Positions 37,077-46,264 of a DNA stretch of 64,000 nucleotides are shown here, one piece after another. The notes under the pieces are model-generated. The model did not search any database. It had not been told where the DNA came from and was given only the letters and a program-made list of their open reading frames with translations. Numbering within the stretch: position 1 is the first letter of the stretch; each line of letters begins with the position of its first letter. The stretch is from Sporosarcina globispora (GTDB taxonomy: Bacteria > Bacillota > Bacilli > Bacillales > Cytobacillaceae), in contig NZ_LGUF01000007.1 in NCBI RefSeq assembly GCF_001274725.1, forward strand, positions 3,706,090 through 3,770,089, given 5' to 3'. The position numbers were made by a program, and so were the translations under genes.

Positions 37077-37290
37077 TTAGCCAACAAGCTTTACTAGCAT
37101 AAGAGATAATTTGCTTTTCTTGTTCAGTCCCTACCTTCCATAGTTCCTGCAGAAGCTTTCCTTCACGATTTCTTGGCTCTTCTCTGGAAGCCAGATAATC
37201 TCCTACCCTTTGGGCTGTATTAATAGGGAGAGAGTTTCAAATCCCTGCCTGAAATAATTTGGACAACTTTTTAATTGCACATGGTATGCA
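37077..37290 (-). pseudogene. DUF3243 family pseudogene
   Basis: The minus strand reads ...INTAQRVGDYLASREEPRN then LLQELWKVGTEQEKQ, the core of DUF3243 proteins (YmfJ-like). Upstream an in-frame TGA breaks the frame at AGI*NSLPI and no start codon is seen. Near the end a one-base shift is needed to reach LMLVKLVG and the native-looking stop at 37077. The two lesions mark a dead gene. It sits at the junction between the purine-side insertion and plsY. Confidence 0.65.
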
Positions 37291-37344
37291 GCTTTGCTCG
37301 CATGGTACAATATACTAACATAGAAAGTATGAAGGAGAGTTTTC

Positions 37345-37929
37345 ATGATTTATGGAATTATTATTATTTTAGCTTATTTACTTGGCTCCATTCCTTCTGG
37401 ATTAATTATCGGGAAAGTTTTTTATGGAGTGGATATCCGGGAGCATGGCAGCGGAAATTTAGGCGGAACCAATACTTTCCGGACCCTTGGGGTTAAGGCA
37501 GGAATGATTGTGACGATAGCCGATATCTTAAAAGGCACCCTGGCTGCTTCCCTTCCCTTATTCTTCGGATCAGACATGCATCAACTAATCGCTGGAGTAT
37601 TTGCAGTTATTGGACATATGTATCCGCTGTTTGCCGGCTTTCGCGGAGGAAAAGCAGTGGCAACTTCAGGTGGAGTGCTTTTAGCAGTTGAACCATTAAT
37701 GTTTCTAGTTATCTTGTTAGTTTTCTTTTTGGGTTTATACATAACAAAGTACGTCTCATTGTCCTCTATTTTTGCAGCGCTGGCAGCCATCATTTACGCC
37801 CTAATTATATGGGACATCCCACTTATTATAGTTGTATCAATTCTTGGCCTCTTTGTTATTTACAGACATAGGGCCAATATTAAACGAATCAGGGACAAAA
37901 CCGAACCGAAAATAAAATGGCTTGGCTGA
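37345..37929 (+). CDS. plsY: Glycerol-3-phosphate acyltransferase PlsY
   Basis: The 194-residue membrane enzyme transfers acyl from acyl-phosphate to glycerol-3-phosphate, the first step of phospholipid synthesis. [10 protein letters not shown] near the N-terminus, [15 protein letters not shown] and [10 protein letters not shown] are the three catalytic loops. AAGGAGAG precedes ATG. It corresponds to B. subtilis yneS, usually next to yneT; here about 28 kb separates them. Confidence 0.96.
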   Translation: MIYGIIIILAYLLGSIPSGLIIGKVFYGVDIREHGSGNLGGTNTFRTLGVKAGMIVTIADILKGTLAASLPLFFGSDMHQLIAGVFAVIGHMYPLFAGFRGGKAVATSGGVLLAVEPLMFLVILLVFFLGLYITKYVSLSSIFAALAAIIYALIIWDIPLIIVVSILGLFVIYRHRANIKRIRDKTEPKIKWLG

Positions 37930-37944
37930 AAACCGCCAGTATTC

Positions 37945-37971
37945 AACAGCAGACTTGATCTGCTGTTTTTT
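37945..37971 (+). terminator. plsY terminator
   Basis: AACAGCAGA and TCTGCTGTT around CTTGA, then a T-run to 37971. Confidence 0.85.
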
Positions 37972-38184
37972 GTTTATGCCAGATTTATTTTCTGATATTT
38001 CAGTCTAGTTTAATTGAATAAAGCGCTAAAGTGATATTATACTGATTACATAGACCTATTTCATAAAAACCTTAAAACCTGCCTTTCAATTTTTATACAT
38101 AAAAAAACATAAATTGATATCTTTCGCCATACATTAGTTTAGGCTTAAATTCAGCCAAAAACGCTATAGTTAGGATGAAATGAA

Positions 38185-39267
38185 ATGGATAAAACCCAAG
38201 CGCTGCTAGAAAATGTAACCTTCCCGTATTTTTTCATTGATCATCACCTGAAAATACTTTCTTCATCATTAAAAAGTGCTGAAGGAGTTTTTACGGAAAT
38301 ATTGGCACCTGAAGATTTCAGCAGGTTTAACGATCTATTAAAGAAAAACGAACCTGGCATATATAAACTCAAAATAGATAATTGCATTCTTCCATATAGA
38401 ATTTATCTGGCAGAAGATGATGCCATGCACTTTCACCTATTTTGTTTTCCCACCTCTCCTCCTGATAATGAGGGAATAAGAATAAAGGCAGAGCACATGG
38501 AAAAGAGGCTGCACCACATTAATCACCAACTAACGACAAAAAAGAAATACTTAAAAAAAGCAGTGAAAGAGGTTGAGGAAACTGTATTGACATCTCATTA
38601 TACGGCTGATGTCGGTCAGCTAGCTGCGGGTATTGCACATGAGATCAGGAATCCCCTTACAACGGTAAAAGGATTTATTCAACTTTTGAAGCCTTATTTA
38701 TTGGAAATTGGCAAAGATCAGTACGCTGAGATTGCAATTGAAGAAATTAATCGGGCAAATGATATGATTTATGAATTCTTAAATGCATCAAAACCTCCTC
38801 AAAACAAAAAAACTGAGATATCTGTCAACAATTTGATTCAGGAAATGAAATTATTATTCGAAAGTGAAGCACATTTTAAAAATATGAAACTTTCTGTAAA
38901 CATATGCCCTGATAATCCCATATTCCATGGTGATGCGAAGCAGATAAAGCAGGTTCTGATCAATATTATAAAAAATGCACTGGAAGCATGTGAAAGCGTT
39001 CATGACCAGGAAGGAAAAATAAATCTTAAAGCCAGAACCTTTAATCAAAAGGTGTTCATTATCATTGAGGATAACGGACCGGGAATGACAGAAGAAACAA
39101 TAAGGCAATTATTTGTCCCCTTTTATACAACAAAAGAAAAAGGAACTGGCATTGGTCTATCAATATGCCGAAAAATTATCGAAGAGCATGATGGCATGAT
39201 TAATGTTCATTCCAATTTGCCACAAGGCACTGTCTTTGAAATTGAACTCCCTTTGATTTTAGACTGA
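38185..39267 (+). CDS. Soluble sensor histidine kinase (sporulation-kinase type)
   Basis: The 360-residue kinase has an N-terminal PAS-like sensing part (to about 110), a coiled linker, a dimerisation domain with the phosphorylated His in AAGIAHEIRNPLTTVKGF, and an ATP-binding domain (IIKNALEA; EDNGPGMT; GTGIGLSICRKI). No membrane span or response regulator is nearby, as for orphan kinases feeding the Spo0 phosphorelay (inference). Ribosome binding site is weak. Confidence 0.88.
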   Translation: MDKTQALLENVTFPYFFIDHHLKILSSSLKSAEGVFTEILAPEDFSRFNDLLKKNEPGIYKLKIDNCILPYRIYLAEDDAMHFHLFCFPTSPPDNEGIRIKAEHMEKRLHHINHQLTTKKKYLKKAVKEVEETVLTSHYTADVGQLAAGIAHEIRNPLTTVKGFIQLLKPYLLEIGKDQYAEIAIEEINRANDMIYEFLNASKPPQNKKTEISVNNLIQEMKLLFESEAHFKNMKLSVNICPDNPIFHGDAKQIKQVLINIIKNALEACESVHDQEGKINLKARTFNQKVFIIIEDNGPGMTEETIRQLFVPFYTTKEKGTGIGLSICRKIIEEHDGMINVHSNLPQGTVFEIELPLILD

Positions 39268-39416
39268 TAACAATTTAGAAGCTGATTTCTATATATATCA
39301 AATTATGACATTCAAAAAAAAACAAAATAGCAGAAAAATGATGAAAAATGTAAAATTTCATATTAAAATTAGACTATTAATATATTTATATGCTTTATAT
39401 TAAGGGGATAATTTTT

Positions 39417-40577
39417 ATGAATTTCAGTAAAACGGTTTTGCTAACCACAGTTATAGGTGTCATGGTAATCTTTTGTTCGGCCATACTCATCTATAAAATC
39501 CACACCGAAAATAAAGCAGAGGCAGCTGTAGCTAAACCAGCTCAATTGCATTTGGACAACAGGGAAACCAGCGCGGTTAATAAAATGCTTATAGAGAAGG
39601 TCACATTGGGAGCGATTGGAGACATACTTATTCATGACAGAGTTTATAATGATGCAAAAACAAAAACAGGCTATGATTTCAAGCCAATGTTTGAACATGC
39701 AAAAACGCTATTAAGAACTCCCGATCTTTTGCTTGCCAATCAAGAGACTATTCTGGGAGGTCCAGAAATAGGTATATCCAGTTACCCAATGTTCAACAGT
39801 CCACAAGAAGTGGGAGACGCCCTCATTGAGGCTGGTGTTGATATTGTTTCAACTGCCAATAACCATTCATTGGATAAGGGAGAAAAAGGCTTGAAAACAT
39901 CACTGGATTATTTGGATCAGATTGGACTGCCTCATGTGGGAACGAGCAGAACACCCAGTGAACAGCAAAATTTGAAAATACTGAACAAAAACGGAATTAA
40001 AGTTGCATATCTTTCTTACACATATGGTACAAACGGAATTCCCGTTCCGGCAGGAAAAGATTATCTTGTTAATCTCATTGAAAGAACAGCAATGCAAGAG
40101 GAAATTATACGGGCAAAAGAGGAAGCTGACGTAATTGTGATGAGTATGCATTGGGGAAATGAGTATCAGCTTCAGCCCACGGAGGAACAAAAGGAACTGG
40201 CAGAGACCCTCGCAAATGATGGAGTAGACATTATTTTCGGACACCATCCACATGTACTTCAGCCTATGGAATGGATTGACAGGAAAGACGGACGCAAATC
40301 ACTTGTTGTATATTCTCTAGGCAATTTTTTATCTGGGCAGGTGCGTGACTACAAGGACATAGGCGGTATTGCAACAGTGGAGATTACGAAATATATAAAT
40401 CAAAACGGGGTCGATATTGAACTTTCCAATCCGGGATTCATCCCAACATACGTTAGCAATGAACAGCTGAGAAATTACCGGGTGGTACCATTGAAGGATG
40501 CTGACAGCTTTGGTTTGCCTAATGCAGAGTCCAAATATAACGAAATTATGAAACATATGCTGGGGAATGTTCAGTAA
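39417..40577 (+). CDS. CapA family (poly-gamma-glutamate-type) metallophosphatase-like protein
   Basis: The 386-residue protein has an N-terminal anchor (VLLTTVIGVMVIFCSAILI) and an extracytoplasmic CapA domain: GAIGDILIHDRV, STANNHSLDKG, SMHWGNEY and GHHPHVLQPME carry the metal ligands. Related to capsule/poly-gamma-glutamate export proteins. ATG 39417 follows AAGGGG; an in-frame ATG at 39390 lacks one. Confidence 0.88.
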   Translation: MNFSKTVLLTTVIGVMVIFCSAILIYKIHTENKAEAAVAKPAQLHLDNRETSAVNKMLIEKVTLGAIGDILIHDRVYNDAKTKTGYDFKPMFEHAKTLLRTPDLLLANQETILGGPEIGISSYPMFNSPQEVGDALIEAGVDIVSTANNHSLDKGEKGLKTSLDYLDQIGLPHVGTSRTPSEQQNLKILNKNGIKVAYLSYTYGTNGIPVPAGKDYLVNLIERTAMQEEIIRAKEEADVIVMSMHWGNEYQLQPTEEQKELAETLANDGVDIIFGHHPHVLQPMEWIDRKDGRKSLVVYSLGNFLSGQVRDYKDIGGIATVEITKYINQNGVDIELSNPGFIPTYVSNEQLRNYRVVPLKDADSFGLPNAESKYNEIMKHMLGNVQ

Positions 40578-40599
40578 AGCGCTTTTCAGCGCTTTTTTT
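40576..40599 (+). terminator. capA terminator
   Basis: AAAGCGC (40576-40582) and GCGCTTT (40589-40595) with a T-run, overlapping the capA stop. Confidence 0.85.
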
Positions 40600-40644
40600 G
40601 TGTAAAAAATGGTAAAATATCTTGTAGGCAAAGGAGGTATGATC

Positions 40645-41457
40645 ATGAAAACAGCATATTTTAACGAGTCTTTTGCTTATTTGCAATTAAGCATATTCAC
40701 AGCTGCTGTATTGCTTTTTCAATATAAGCTTTTTGCTTTCGCTTTCATACTTACCTTTGGACTTATCATTTTTTTACTATTCATGTCAAAGCAGGAGCGT
40801 GTTTTTTCCTGGATCATTGCAGGGTATTTAACAGGCAGTCTATTGTTTCTTTATGGCGATAAAATGCTGGATGCACTGCCGATTCAACACTATATATTAA
40901 TGATTGTCAATCGGTTTCTTCTGTTAATCCCAATCCTTCTGCTTGTTTATATTTCAAAAAAATTTAATAAAACAGTAATCTCCTTATGGCGTAAACCGGA
41001 TTGGAATTCCCAAATATTTTTTCCATTCCTATTTAGCGGTTTCCATTCATTAAAAATAAAATATTTTCTTGTGATTGCCATCATAGTTAATTTCGCTTCA
41101 TTCGCCTATTCAATTTTATCAGCTGAAAACTCCTATACCAAAGACTTTCTTATATTCTTGATTTGCTTCTCAATTGTAAATGGAATTATGGAAGAACTTT
41201 TGTGGAGGGGAATCATTTTATCGAGAATGTCGGAACTTTCAGGAGAAAAGGCAGCTGTACTTTTTTCCGGGCTGGCGTTTGGTTTTTCCCATATTATGCT
41301 TGGCTACTCTTTTGTCACATGTCTGCTGTTTGCTGTTGGAGGGATATTTTATGCGGCTATTACAGTAAAATCCCGCAGTATTTTTCCAGCTGTCATATGG
41401 CATGTTGCCATGAATCTATTTATGATTTTAAGCGGTTTAATCCCTTTTCCAGGTTAA
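40645..41457 (+). CDS. CPBP family intramembrane protease
   Basis: The 270-residue polytopic protein has about eight membrane segments. The CPBP (Abi/CAAX-type) catalytic set is visible: EELLWRG, FGFSHIMLG and WHVAMN. ATG 40645 is favoured because AGGAGG lies seven bases upstream; ATG 40639 is too close. Substrate unknown. Confidence 0.87.
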   Translation: MKTAYFNESFAYLQLSIFTAAVLLFQYKLFAFAFILTFGLIIFLLFMSKQERVFSWIIAGYLTGSLLFLYGDKMLDALPIQHYILMIVNRFLLLIPILLLVYISKKFNKTVISLWRKPDWNSQIFFPFLFSGFHSLKIKYFLVIAIIVNFASFAYSILSAENSYTKDFLIFLICFSIVNGIMEELLWRGIILSRMSELSGEKAAVLFSGLAFGFSHIMLGYSFVTCLLFAVGGIFYAAITVKSRSIFPAVIWHVAMNLFMILSGLIPFPG

Positions 41458-41460
41458 AAG

Positions 41461-41490
41461 AAGGACTGCTGATAGAAGCAAGTCCTTTTT
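41461..41490 (+). terminator. CPBP gene terminator
   Basis: AAGGACT (41461-41467) pairs with AGTCCTT (41481-41487), followed by T residues. Confidence 0.75.
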
Positions 41491-41552
41491 ATGTATAGGT
41501 TTCCATGAAAGCTAAAACCATGAACCGATGATCGTGATGCTGTGCCAAAGTA

Positions 41553-41813
41553 TTAATGTCCTCCTCCAAAAACCAGCTCCTGAAGAAAAATCATGCCAAC
41601 CGAAAGCAGGACCAGAACTGCCAGCAGAGGGACGAAAAGATTTTTGCTTTTATGAAAGACCAATGTAAGGACAAAATACAAAAGAGCTGATACAGCTAAA
41701 AAAATCCCTGCTTCAGTTAATTTTATTGCACCATCCGTTTGAATGAATATCTGGAGAGCTATGCCTGTAAACAGAGCCACACCTAGGATATTAAAAAAAC
41801 GAAATGAATTCAT
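41553..41813 (-). CDS. Small three-helix membrane protein, unknown
   Basis: The 86-residue protein has three hydrophobic segments (ILGVALFTGIALQIF; GIFLAVSALLYFVLTLVF; LFVPLLAVLVLLSVGMIF) and ends FGGGH. No family recognised. It converges with the CPBP gene and diverges from yneR. The start codon is preceded by AAGATG, a weak site. Confidence 0.6.
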   Translation of the reverse strand: MNSFRFFNILGVALFTGIALQIFIQTDGAIKLTEAGIFLAVSALLYFVLTLVFHKSKNLFVPLLAVLVLLSVGMIFLQELVFGGGH

Positions 41814-41912
41814 CTTATCACCCTATCATTAGATTTTAAGAAAACATTTTATTCGCTCATGAAGAAAAACTGAACTATAATATTACTATCACCCAAGAGG
41901 AGGAATTTCAAA

Positions 41913-42206
41913 ATGAAAATACATATTGAAGAACAGGCTGCCGCATGGTATCAGGAAGAAATGCTCTTGAACAAGGGTGACTTTGTCCGCTTTTTTGCAA
42001 GATATGGCGGATGCAGCACTGTCCAGCAAGGATTTTCATTAGGCGTTTCTAACGAACATCCACACAACGCAGGGGTGCAGATTGAAAAAAACGGAATTAC
42101 TTACTTTATTGAAGAAAAGGATATATGGTACTTTGACAATCATGATTTAGTGGTGACATTCAACGAAAAAGCTCAGGAACCTGAATTTAAGTATAACAAC
42201 GACTAA
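41913..42206 (+). CDS. yneR: HesB/IscA-like fold protein YneR
   Basis: The 97-residue protein belongs to the YneR branch of the HesB/IscA superfamily: VRFFARYGGCSTVQQGFSLG is the family core, but the C-terminal Cys-x-Cys of iron-sulfur carriers is absent, so cluster binding is unlikely. AGGAGG precedes ATG. Position and orientation (opposed to yneQ) match B. subtilis. Confidence 0.9.
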   Translation: MKIHIEEQAAAWYQEEMLLNKGDFVRFFARYGGCSTVQQGFSLGVSNEHPHNAGVQIEKNGITYFIEEKDIWYFDNHDLVVTFNEKAQEPEFKYNND

Positions 42207-42208
42207 AG

Positions 42209-42235
42209 GAAGCAGAGCGATTCTGCTTCTTTTTT
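42209..42235 (+). terminator. yneR terminator
   Basis: GAAGCAGA and TCTGCTTC around GCGAT, then six T residues. Confidence 0.85.
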
Positions 42236-42269
42236 AATGATAAAATATTTAAATTCTGAAGTTAGAAAA

Positions 42270-42296
42270 CTGTCTAGCTCCAGGCGCCTTCCGCTT
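42270..42296. repeat. Fragment resembling a common Bacillus intergenic repeat
   Basis: CTGTCTAGCTCCAGGCGCC resembles the start of an intergenic repeat I recall from many Bacillus genomes. Only this short piece is present. Confidence 0.35.
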
Positions 42297-42299
42297 CTC

Positions 42300-42599
42300 T
42301 TAAATAAGCCGTTCCAAGTGCTTCCGGAGCTTCTCCTTTTCAAGAATTTCTTTCTGCCTTGTACCAATCAAATCAAAATGCGAGTAGCCATCTTTACGAT
42401 AATCAATCCACTCAGGCTTCAGGCCATATGTTTCTCCCCATGATATCAATTTCTTCAGATCCGAACAGCCAACCTTTGTGACCGTTTTACAGTCAGGGAA
42501 CCTATCATCTAACCAATAATGGGTTAAAAAAGCAATTTCTCCACGATCTATTTTCCTCTTCCATTCTTGAAGATCTTTTCTGCGAAGGCCGAATGCCAT
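42300..42599 (-). CDS. yneQ: YneQ-type conserved protein
   Basis: The 99-residue protein of unknown role is recognised mainly by position between yneP and yneR and by its Trp-rich sequence (ISWGETYGLKPEWIDYR). It has no membrane segment or catalytic motif. AAGGATGG precedes the ATG. Confidence 0.75.
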   Translation of the reverse strand: MAFGLRRKDLQEWKRKIDRGEIAFLTHYWLDDRFPDCKTVTKVGCSDLKKLISWGETYGLKPEWIDYRKDGYSHFDLIGTRQKEILEKEKLRKHLERLI

Positions 42600-42632
42600 A
42601 TATATTCTCCATCCTTTAAGCAGAAACTAATA

Positions 42633-43070
42633 TTATCTGACAGCACCTTCAGGCTGCTTTTTAACTTTTTCATATGCTTCATGCCAGTCAGGAAATTTCT
42701 TTTTAATTGAAATCGGACGGAAAGAATCCTTTTTGACACAAACATGCTTGGACGAGCCTGTTACGGCAAGCTCTCCTTCATCATTAAAAATTTCATATCC
42801 ATAGCTGACTCGGAAACCGTCATACTCTTCTATCCAGGTGTTCACAGTTGCAGTTTGCCCGTAGCGCAATGGTTTTTTGTAAGAAGCCGTGATATCCAGA
42901 ACAGGAGAAATGATGCCATCTTTCTCCATTTCAGCATAGCTGAACCCCAGATCTTTAATGATCTGTGTCCGCCCCAGTTCCATCCAAACCAGATAATTGG
43001 CGTGATACACGACCCCCATTTGATCTGTTTCTGCATATCTTACTTCGATTTCTTTTGTTGAAATGAGCAT
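42633..43070 (-). CDS. yneP: Acyl-CoA thioesterase, YneP (4-hydroxybenzoyl-CoA thioesterase fold)
   Basis: The 145-residue hot-dog-fold protein has VRYAETDQMGVVYHANYLVW, with the catalytic Asp and the helix typical of 4HBT thioesterases. It hydrolyses an acyl-CoA of unknown identity. It starts two bases after the AAA ATPase stop. Confidence 0.92.
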   Translation of the reverse strand: MLISTKEIEVRYAETDQMGVVYHANYLVWMELGRTQIIKDLGFSYAEMEKDGIISPVLDITASYKKPLRYGQTATVNTWIEEYDGFRVSYGYEIFNDEGELAVTGSSKHVCVKKDSFRPISIKKKFPDWHEAYEKVKKQPEGAVR

Positions 43071-43072
43071 AC

Positions 43073-45385
43073 TTATTCCCCTTTACTTAACTTATTTAAA
43101 GCAATTTCGAAATCTTCTTTTTCCAGAGTGCTAACCTGCTCAATATCTTCATCAATAGCTGAAACAATTCTCATTGCCTGTGCCTGAATAGCCTCATCCG
43201 CAAGGTTAGCGGCAAAACGTCCATTCCCATTAACTTCCAATTCTGATAAAGTACTGTTAAGGTAGTCCTGCGCTTCATCGGTAAGTCTGTATTCATATTG
43301 ACCAGCATACGAAATAATAATTTCTAAGAGCTCAGCCGTTGAATAATCCTTGAAATGAAAGAATTTCTTAAATCGGGACTTTAATCCTGGATTACTTGAC
43401 ATAAGCTTCTTCATTTCATTTGGGTATCCTGCTAAAACAACGACAAGATTTTCATTATGCTTTGTCATTTCATCCACTAATGTATCGATGACTTCTTTGC
43501 CAAAATCCCCTGAAGTGTGGGACAAAAGGGAATATGCCTCATCGATGAATAGGACACCGCCTAACGCCTCTCTTATCTTTTTCTTTGTTTTTATCGCTGT
43601 TTGTCCGACATAGCCTGCTACAAAGTCAGCTCGGCTCGCAACCATTAAATGCCCACGTTTCAGAAATCCGCATTCCTTCAGCAATTCTGCATAAATCTTT
43701 GCAACTGTCGTTTTCCCTGTTCCCGGATTTCCAGTAAATACTGAATGGAGCTGGATAGGGACAACGGGCAGCCCTTTTTCACGGCGTATCTGCTGCATCT
43801 TTACAAATGACACTAAATTCTCAACTTCTGTTTTAACTGTTTCAAGACCGATTAACTGGTCAAGCTGCTCGTGTGGATTCATAGGCTTTTCCTCTTCTTC
43901 ACTTTCAAAATCTTCTTTTTCCAAAAGTGTATAAGCCATGATGTTCTCGTTATTTTTAGCTTGTGAGCCTCTCATGAAAATCGCATCTAAAACAATGTTT
44001 CTGACAGTCCTGGCATTGCCGAATGTTTCATCTACCCGCTCTTTTTCAATCCTTTTGCCTAGTTCCTGTTTTGCTCCTTCAGTAAGGACATAATCATTAT
44101 CTGCAGACAGCTTTTCAGCAATCTGAAGAAGCTCCTCATTAGAATAATCAAGCAATGCTATAAAATTTGACTCTGGAAAACGGCTGCGAAGACCAGGATT
44201 GCTATCCAGAAATTGTCTCATTTCTTCTGGATAGCCGGCCATGATAACCGCAAACTTTCCCCCATATTCAGTCCCGGTCATAAGCGATACAATAGTATCA
44301 ATCGCAGTTTGTCCATAGTCGCTGCCGGTCTGTCCCTCACGCTTTAAGCTATATGCCTCATCAATGAACAGCACACCACCGATTGCCTTTTCAACGGCCG
44401 CTCTGACATTTTCCTCTGTCTGCCCGACAAATCCGCCTACCAGCTGTGAGCGATCAGCTTCGATCACTTCTTCTCGCGGCAACACCCCAAGGCTATGATA
44501 TATTTTCGCCAAAAGTCGGGCGATAGTTGTTTTTCCTGTACCTGGATTGCCAGTTAAAATCATATTGAGGCTTAATTCATCTTTGGTCTGAAACCCAAGT
44601 GACTTTCGTACGTTTTGATATTTTAAAAATCGGTAAAAGTCATGAACCCTGCTCTTGACTGAATGCAGGCCCACCATTTCATTAAGCTCTTCCAAAGGGT
44701 CTTTTTGTATATCAGCTTCTTCTTCTTCTGACTCAAATATTTTTTTCCATTCATCTTTAAATCCGTTAATGGCATTTAGGTGCTTTTTCATATCGGTGTA
44801 ATATGTAGAAGTATGAAAAACGCCAGATATAGATTGATCATATTCTTCTGAAGCTTTAAGAAGAAAAGCTGTTTCTTGAATTGCTTTTTCAAGAATGTCA
44901 GCCAGCTTCCGGTATTCTATATCCTCATAGGCATCCTGTTTTTTCTGCAGGTCTTCTAACTCATCATCTGATTTGTTAATAAAGCTTCGGCAAATTTCTA
45001 TAAATTGTTCAGCAGTCTTCTTTTTGGCTGCCCTGTTATCTGTTTCCCGAATCGGTGGAAAAGTCAAAGTATCGAGAAGATTGCTTTTATTTTTCCATTC
45101 GGATTTTCCAAATTGGGCTGCAGCCATCATATTTCCAGAATCCAATTCTACAGCCTTCTGCAGCCATGCACTGGCAAGGGTATCATCTGTGTACTTGCTT
45201 AACCGGGAAATAGCGGCAAAGGTCAATAATTCCGAAAGCTTTTTGGGATCTGCCTTTTCATTGATATTTTTAATAACATTTAGCAATTCTGCTTCATTTT
45301 GTATGTATCCCTTTTGATCAAGCTCATTCTTCCAGTGGCAAACCTGGCCCTCTGCCGGTTTTGCCTGTCTATTCTGCTGTGTCAT
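43073..45385 (-). CDS. SpoVK/CbxX-like double AAA ATPase
   Basis: The 770-residue protein has an N-terminal helical region with repeat-like helices (to about 230) and two AAA modules, each with GNPGTGKTT (Walker A, first at about 279-286) and GGVLFIDEAYSL (Walker B). CbxX/CfxQ and SpoVK are related; SpoVK acts in spore cortex maturation. It lies between tlp and yneP, so a spore-linked role is plausible. Two-domain form is longer than the single-AAA SpoVK. Confidence 0.88.
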   Translation of the reverse strand: MTQQNRQAKPAEGQVCHWKNELDQKGYIQNEAELLNVIKNINEKADPKKLSELLTFAAISRLSKYTDDTLASAWLQKAVELDSGNMMAAAQFGKSEWKNKSNLLDTLTFPPIRETDNRAAKKKTAEQFIEICRSFINKSDDELEDLQKKQDAYEDIEYRKLADILEKAIQETAFLLKASEEYDQSISGVFHTSTYYTDMKKHLNAINGFKDEWKKIFESEEEEADIQKDPLEELNEMVGLHSVKSRVHDFYRFLKYQNVRKSLGFQTKDELSLNMILTGNPGTGKTTIARLLAKIYHSLGVLPREEVIEADRSQLVGGFVGQTEENVRAAVEKAIGGVLFIDEAYSLKREGQTGSDYGQTAIDTIVSLMTGTEYGGKFAVIMAGYPEEMRQFLDSNPGLRSRFPESNFIALLDYSNEELLQIAEKLSADNDYVLTEGAKQELGKRIEKERVDETFGNARTVRNIVLDAIFMRGSQAKNNENIMAYTLLEKEDFESEEEEKPMNPHEQLDQLIGLETVKTEVENLVSFVKMQQIRREKGLPVVPIQLHSVFTGNPGTGKTTVAKIYAELLKECGFLKRGHLMVASRADFVAGYVGQTAIKTKKKIREALGGVLFIDEAYSLLSHTSGDFGKEVIDTLVDEMTKHNENLVVVLAGYPNEMKKLMSSNPGLKSRFKKFFHFKDYSTAELLEIIISYAGQYEYRLTDEAQDYLNSTLSELEVNGNGRFAANLADEAIQAQAMRIVSAIDEDIEQVSTLEKEDFEIALNKLSKGE

Positions 45386-45484
45386 TAATCATCACTTCTT
45401 CTTGTTAGTTTCCTCAACTTATCTTATCATATTTCAGCTATTATCTATAAAGATGAGCTTTATTGTATTGGCATCCAATTAAAA

Positions 45485-45508
45485 GACCCGATCATTTTCG
45501 ATCAGGTC
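45485..45508 (-). terminator. tlp terminator
   Basis: GACCCGATC (45485-45493) and GATCAGGTC (45500-45508), with TTTT next on the minus strand. Confidence 0.8.
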
Positions 45509-45526
45509 GTATGGGTTCTGATATTC

Positions 45527-45772
45527 CTAGTTATTCTCATTTTTATTGCCGTTTTGCTGTGCCTGGGATTCGTCTTTTATTTCTGATCGGAAAGAAGCAA
45601 GACTTTCCCTGCGGCGTTCATTTTTTGCTTCAATTCTGGCAAGATCCTCGGCATTTGCAAACTTCATTGATTCTTCGGCTTCGTCCATATTTTCTATCGT
45701 ATGGACAATCATTGACTGAAGCTTTTCGACGTTATCGCTGCGGTCATCTGGATTTGGTCTGTTATATGCCAT
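45527..45772 (-). CDS. tlp: Small acid-soluble spore protein Tlp
   Basis: The 81-residue product matches Tlp (thioredoxin-like protein of spores): NPDDRSDNVEKLQSMI, EEAEESMKFAN and KNERRRESL. Made in the forespore, Gln- and Glu-rich. GGGAGG precedes ATG. B. subtilis has sspN and tlp together, as here. Confidence 0.95.
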   Translation of the reverse strand: MAYNRPNPDDRSDNVEKLQSMIVHTIENMDEAEESMKFANAEDLARIEAKNERRRESLASFRSEIKDESQAQQNGNKNENN

Positions 45773-45889
45773 ATCGGGTTCCTCCCTTAATTGTGTGATG
45801 GTACAAAAATAGTTTATGAAAGAACGGAAAAAATATCGGCGGTAAAGAGTGGATAGCTTACCTAAAGGTTTATCGGTATTCTAAACAAA

Positions 45890-45918
45890 AAACCTGCCAT
45901 AATTGTGGTGGCAGGTTT
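45890..45918 (-). terminator. sspN terminator
   Basis: AAACCTGCC (45890-45898) and GGCAGGTTT (45910-45918), followed by T residues on the minus strand. Confidence 0.85.
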
Positions 45919-45926
45919 CATTTAAA

Positions 45927-46070
45927 TTATTCGCCTTTAGTTTGTATAACTTGAGCATGCTGTCCAGATTTGTCCTGCATTTTTTTGCCTTTATTGCCGC
46001 CAAACCCTCGCGATTGTGTGCCAATATGGTTCGGAACAAAATGATTAGGGTGTCTTTTTGGATTACTCAT
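45927..46070 (-). CDS. sspN: Small acid-soluble spore protein N
   Basis: A 47-residue forespore protein. [21 protein letters not shown] and the C-terminal SGQ...QTKGE match SspN; the C-terminal TKGE is diagnostic. AGGAGGGATATCA precedes the ATG. It stands upstream of tlp. Confidence 0.93.
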   Translation of the reverse strand: MSNPKRHPNHFVPNHIGTQSRGFGGNKGKKMQDKSGQHAQVIQTKGE

Positions 46071-46132
46071 TGATATCCCTCCTCATTTTAAGTATGTTCC
46101 GTTAACGATGGTTTCATGAATGGCAAGTAATT

Positions 46133-46264
46133 CTATTCAGCTTTGTTAAGACGCTTCAGCTCAAGACGTTCCTCAATTTTGTCCATTGCATCTTGATCTT
46201 TAAGCAATTGGCGTTTATTTTCTAAAACTAATTCAGCAAAGGAGCGTTTTCTAGGTTTTCTCAT
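46133..46264 (-). CDS. FbpB-family small basic protein
   Basis: The 43-residue product starts MRKPRKRSFAELVLENKRQ and continues LLKDQDAMDKIEERL, the PF13040 pattern (Fur-regulated basic protein B, an RNA-chaperone-like iron-sparing factor in B. subtilis). No clear Fur box is seen upstream. GAAGGTGA precedes the ATG. Confidence 0.75.
   Translation of the reverse strand: MRKPRKRSFAELVLENKRQLLKDQDAMDKIEERLELKRLNKAE

Noticed and set aside
41913-42206. Iron-sulfur carrier function for YneR
   Set aside because: The C-terminal Cys-x-Cys pair needed for cluster binding is absent.
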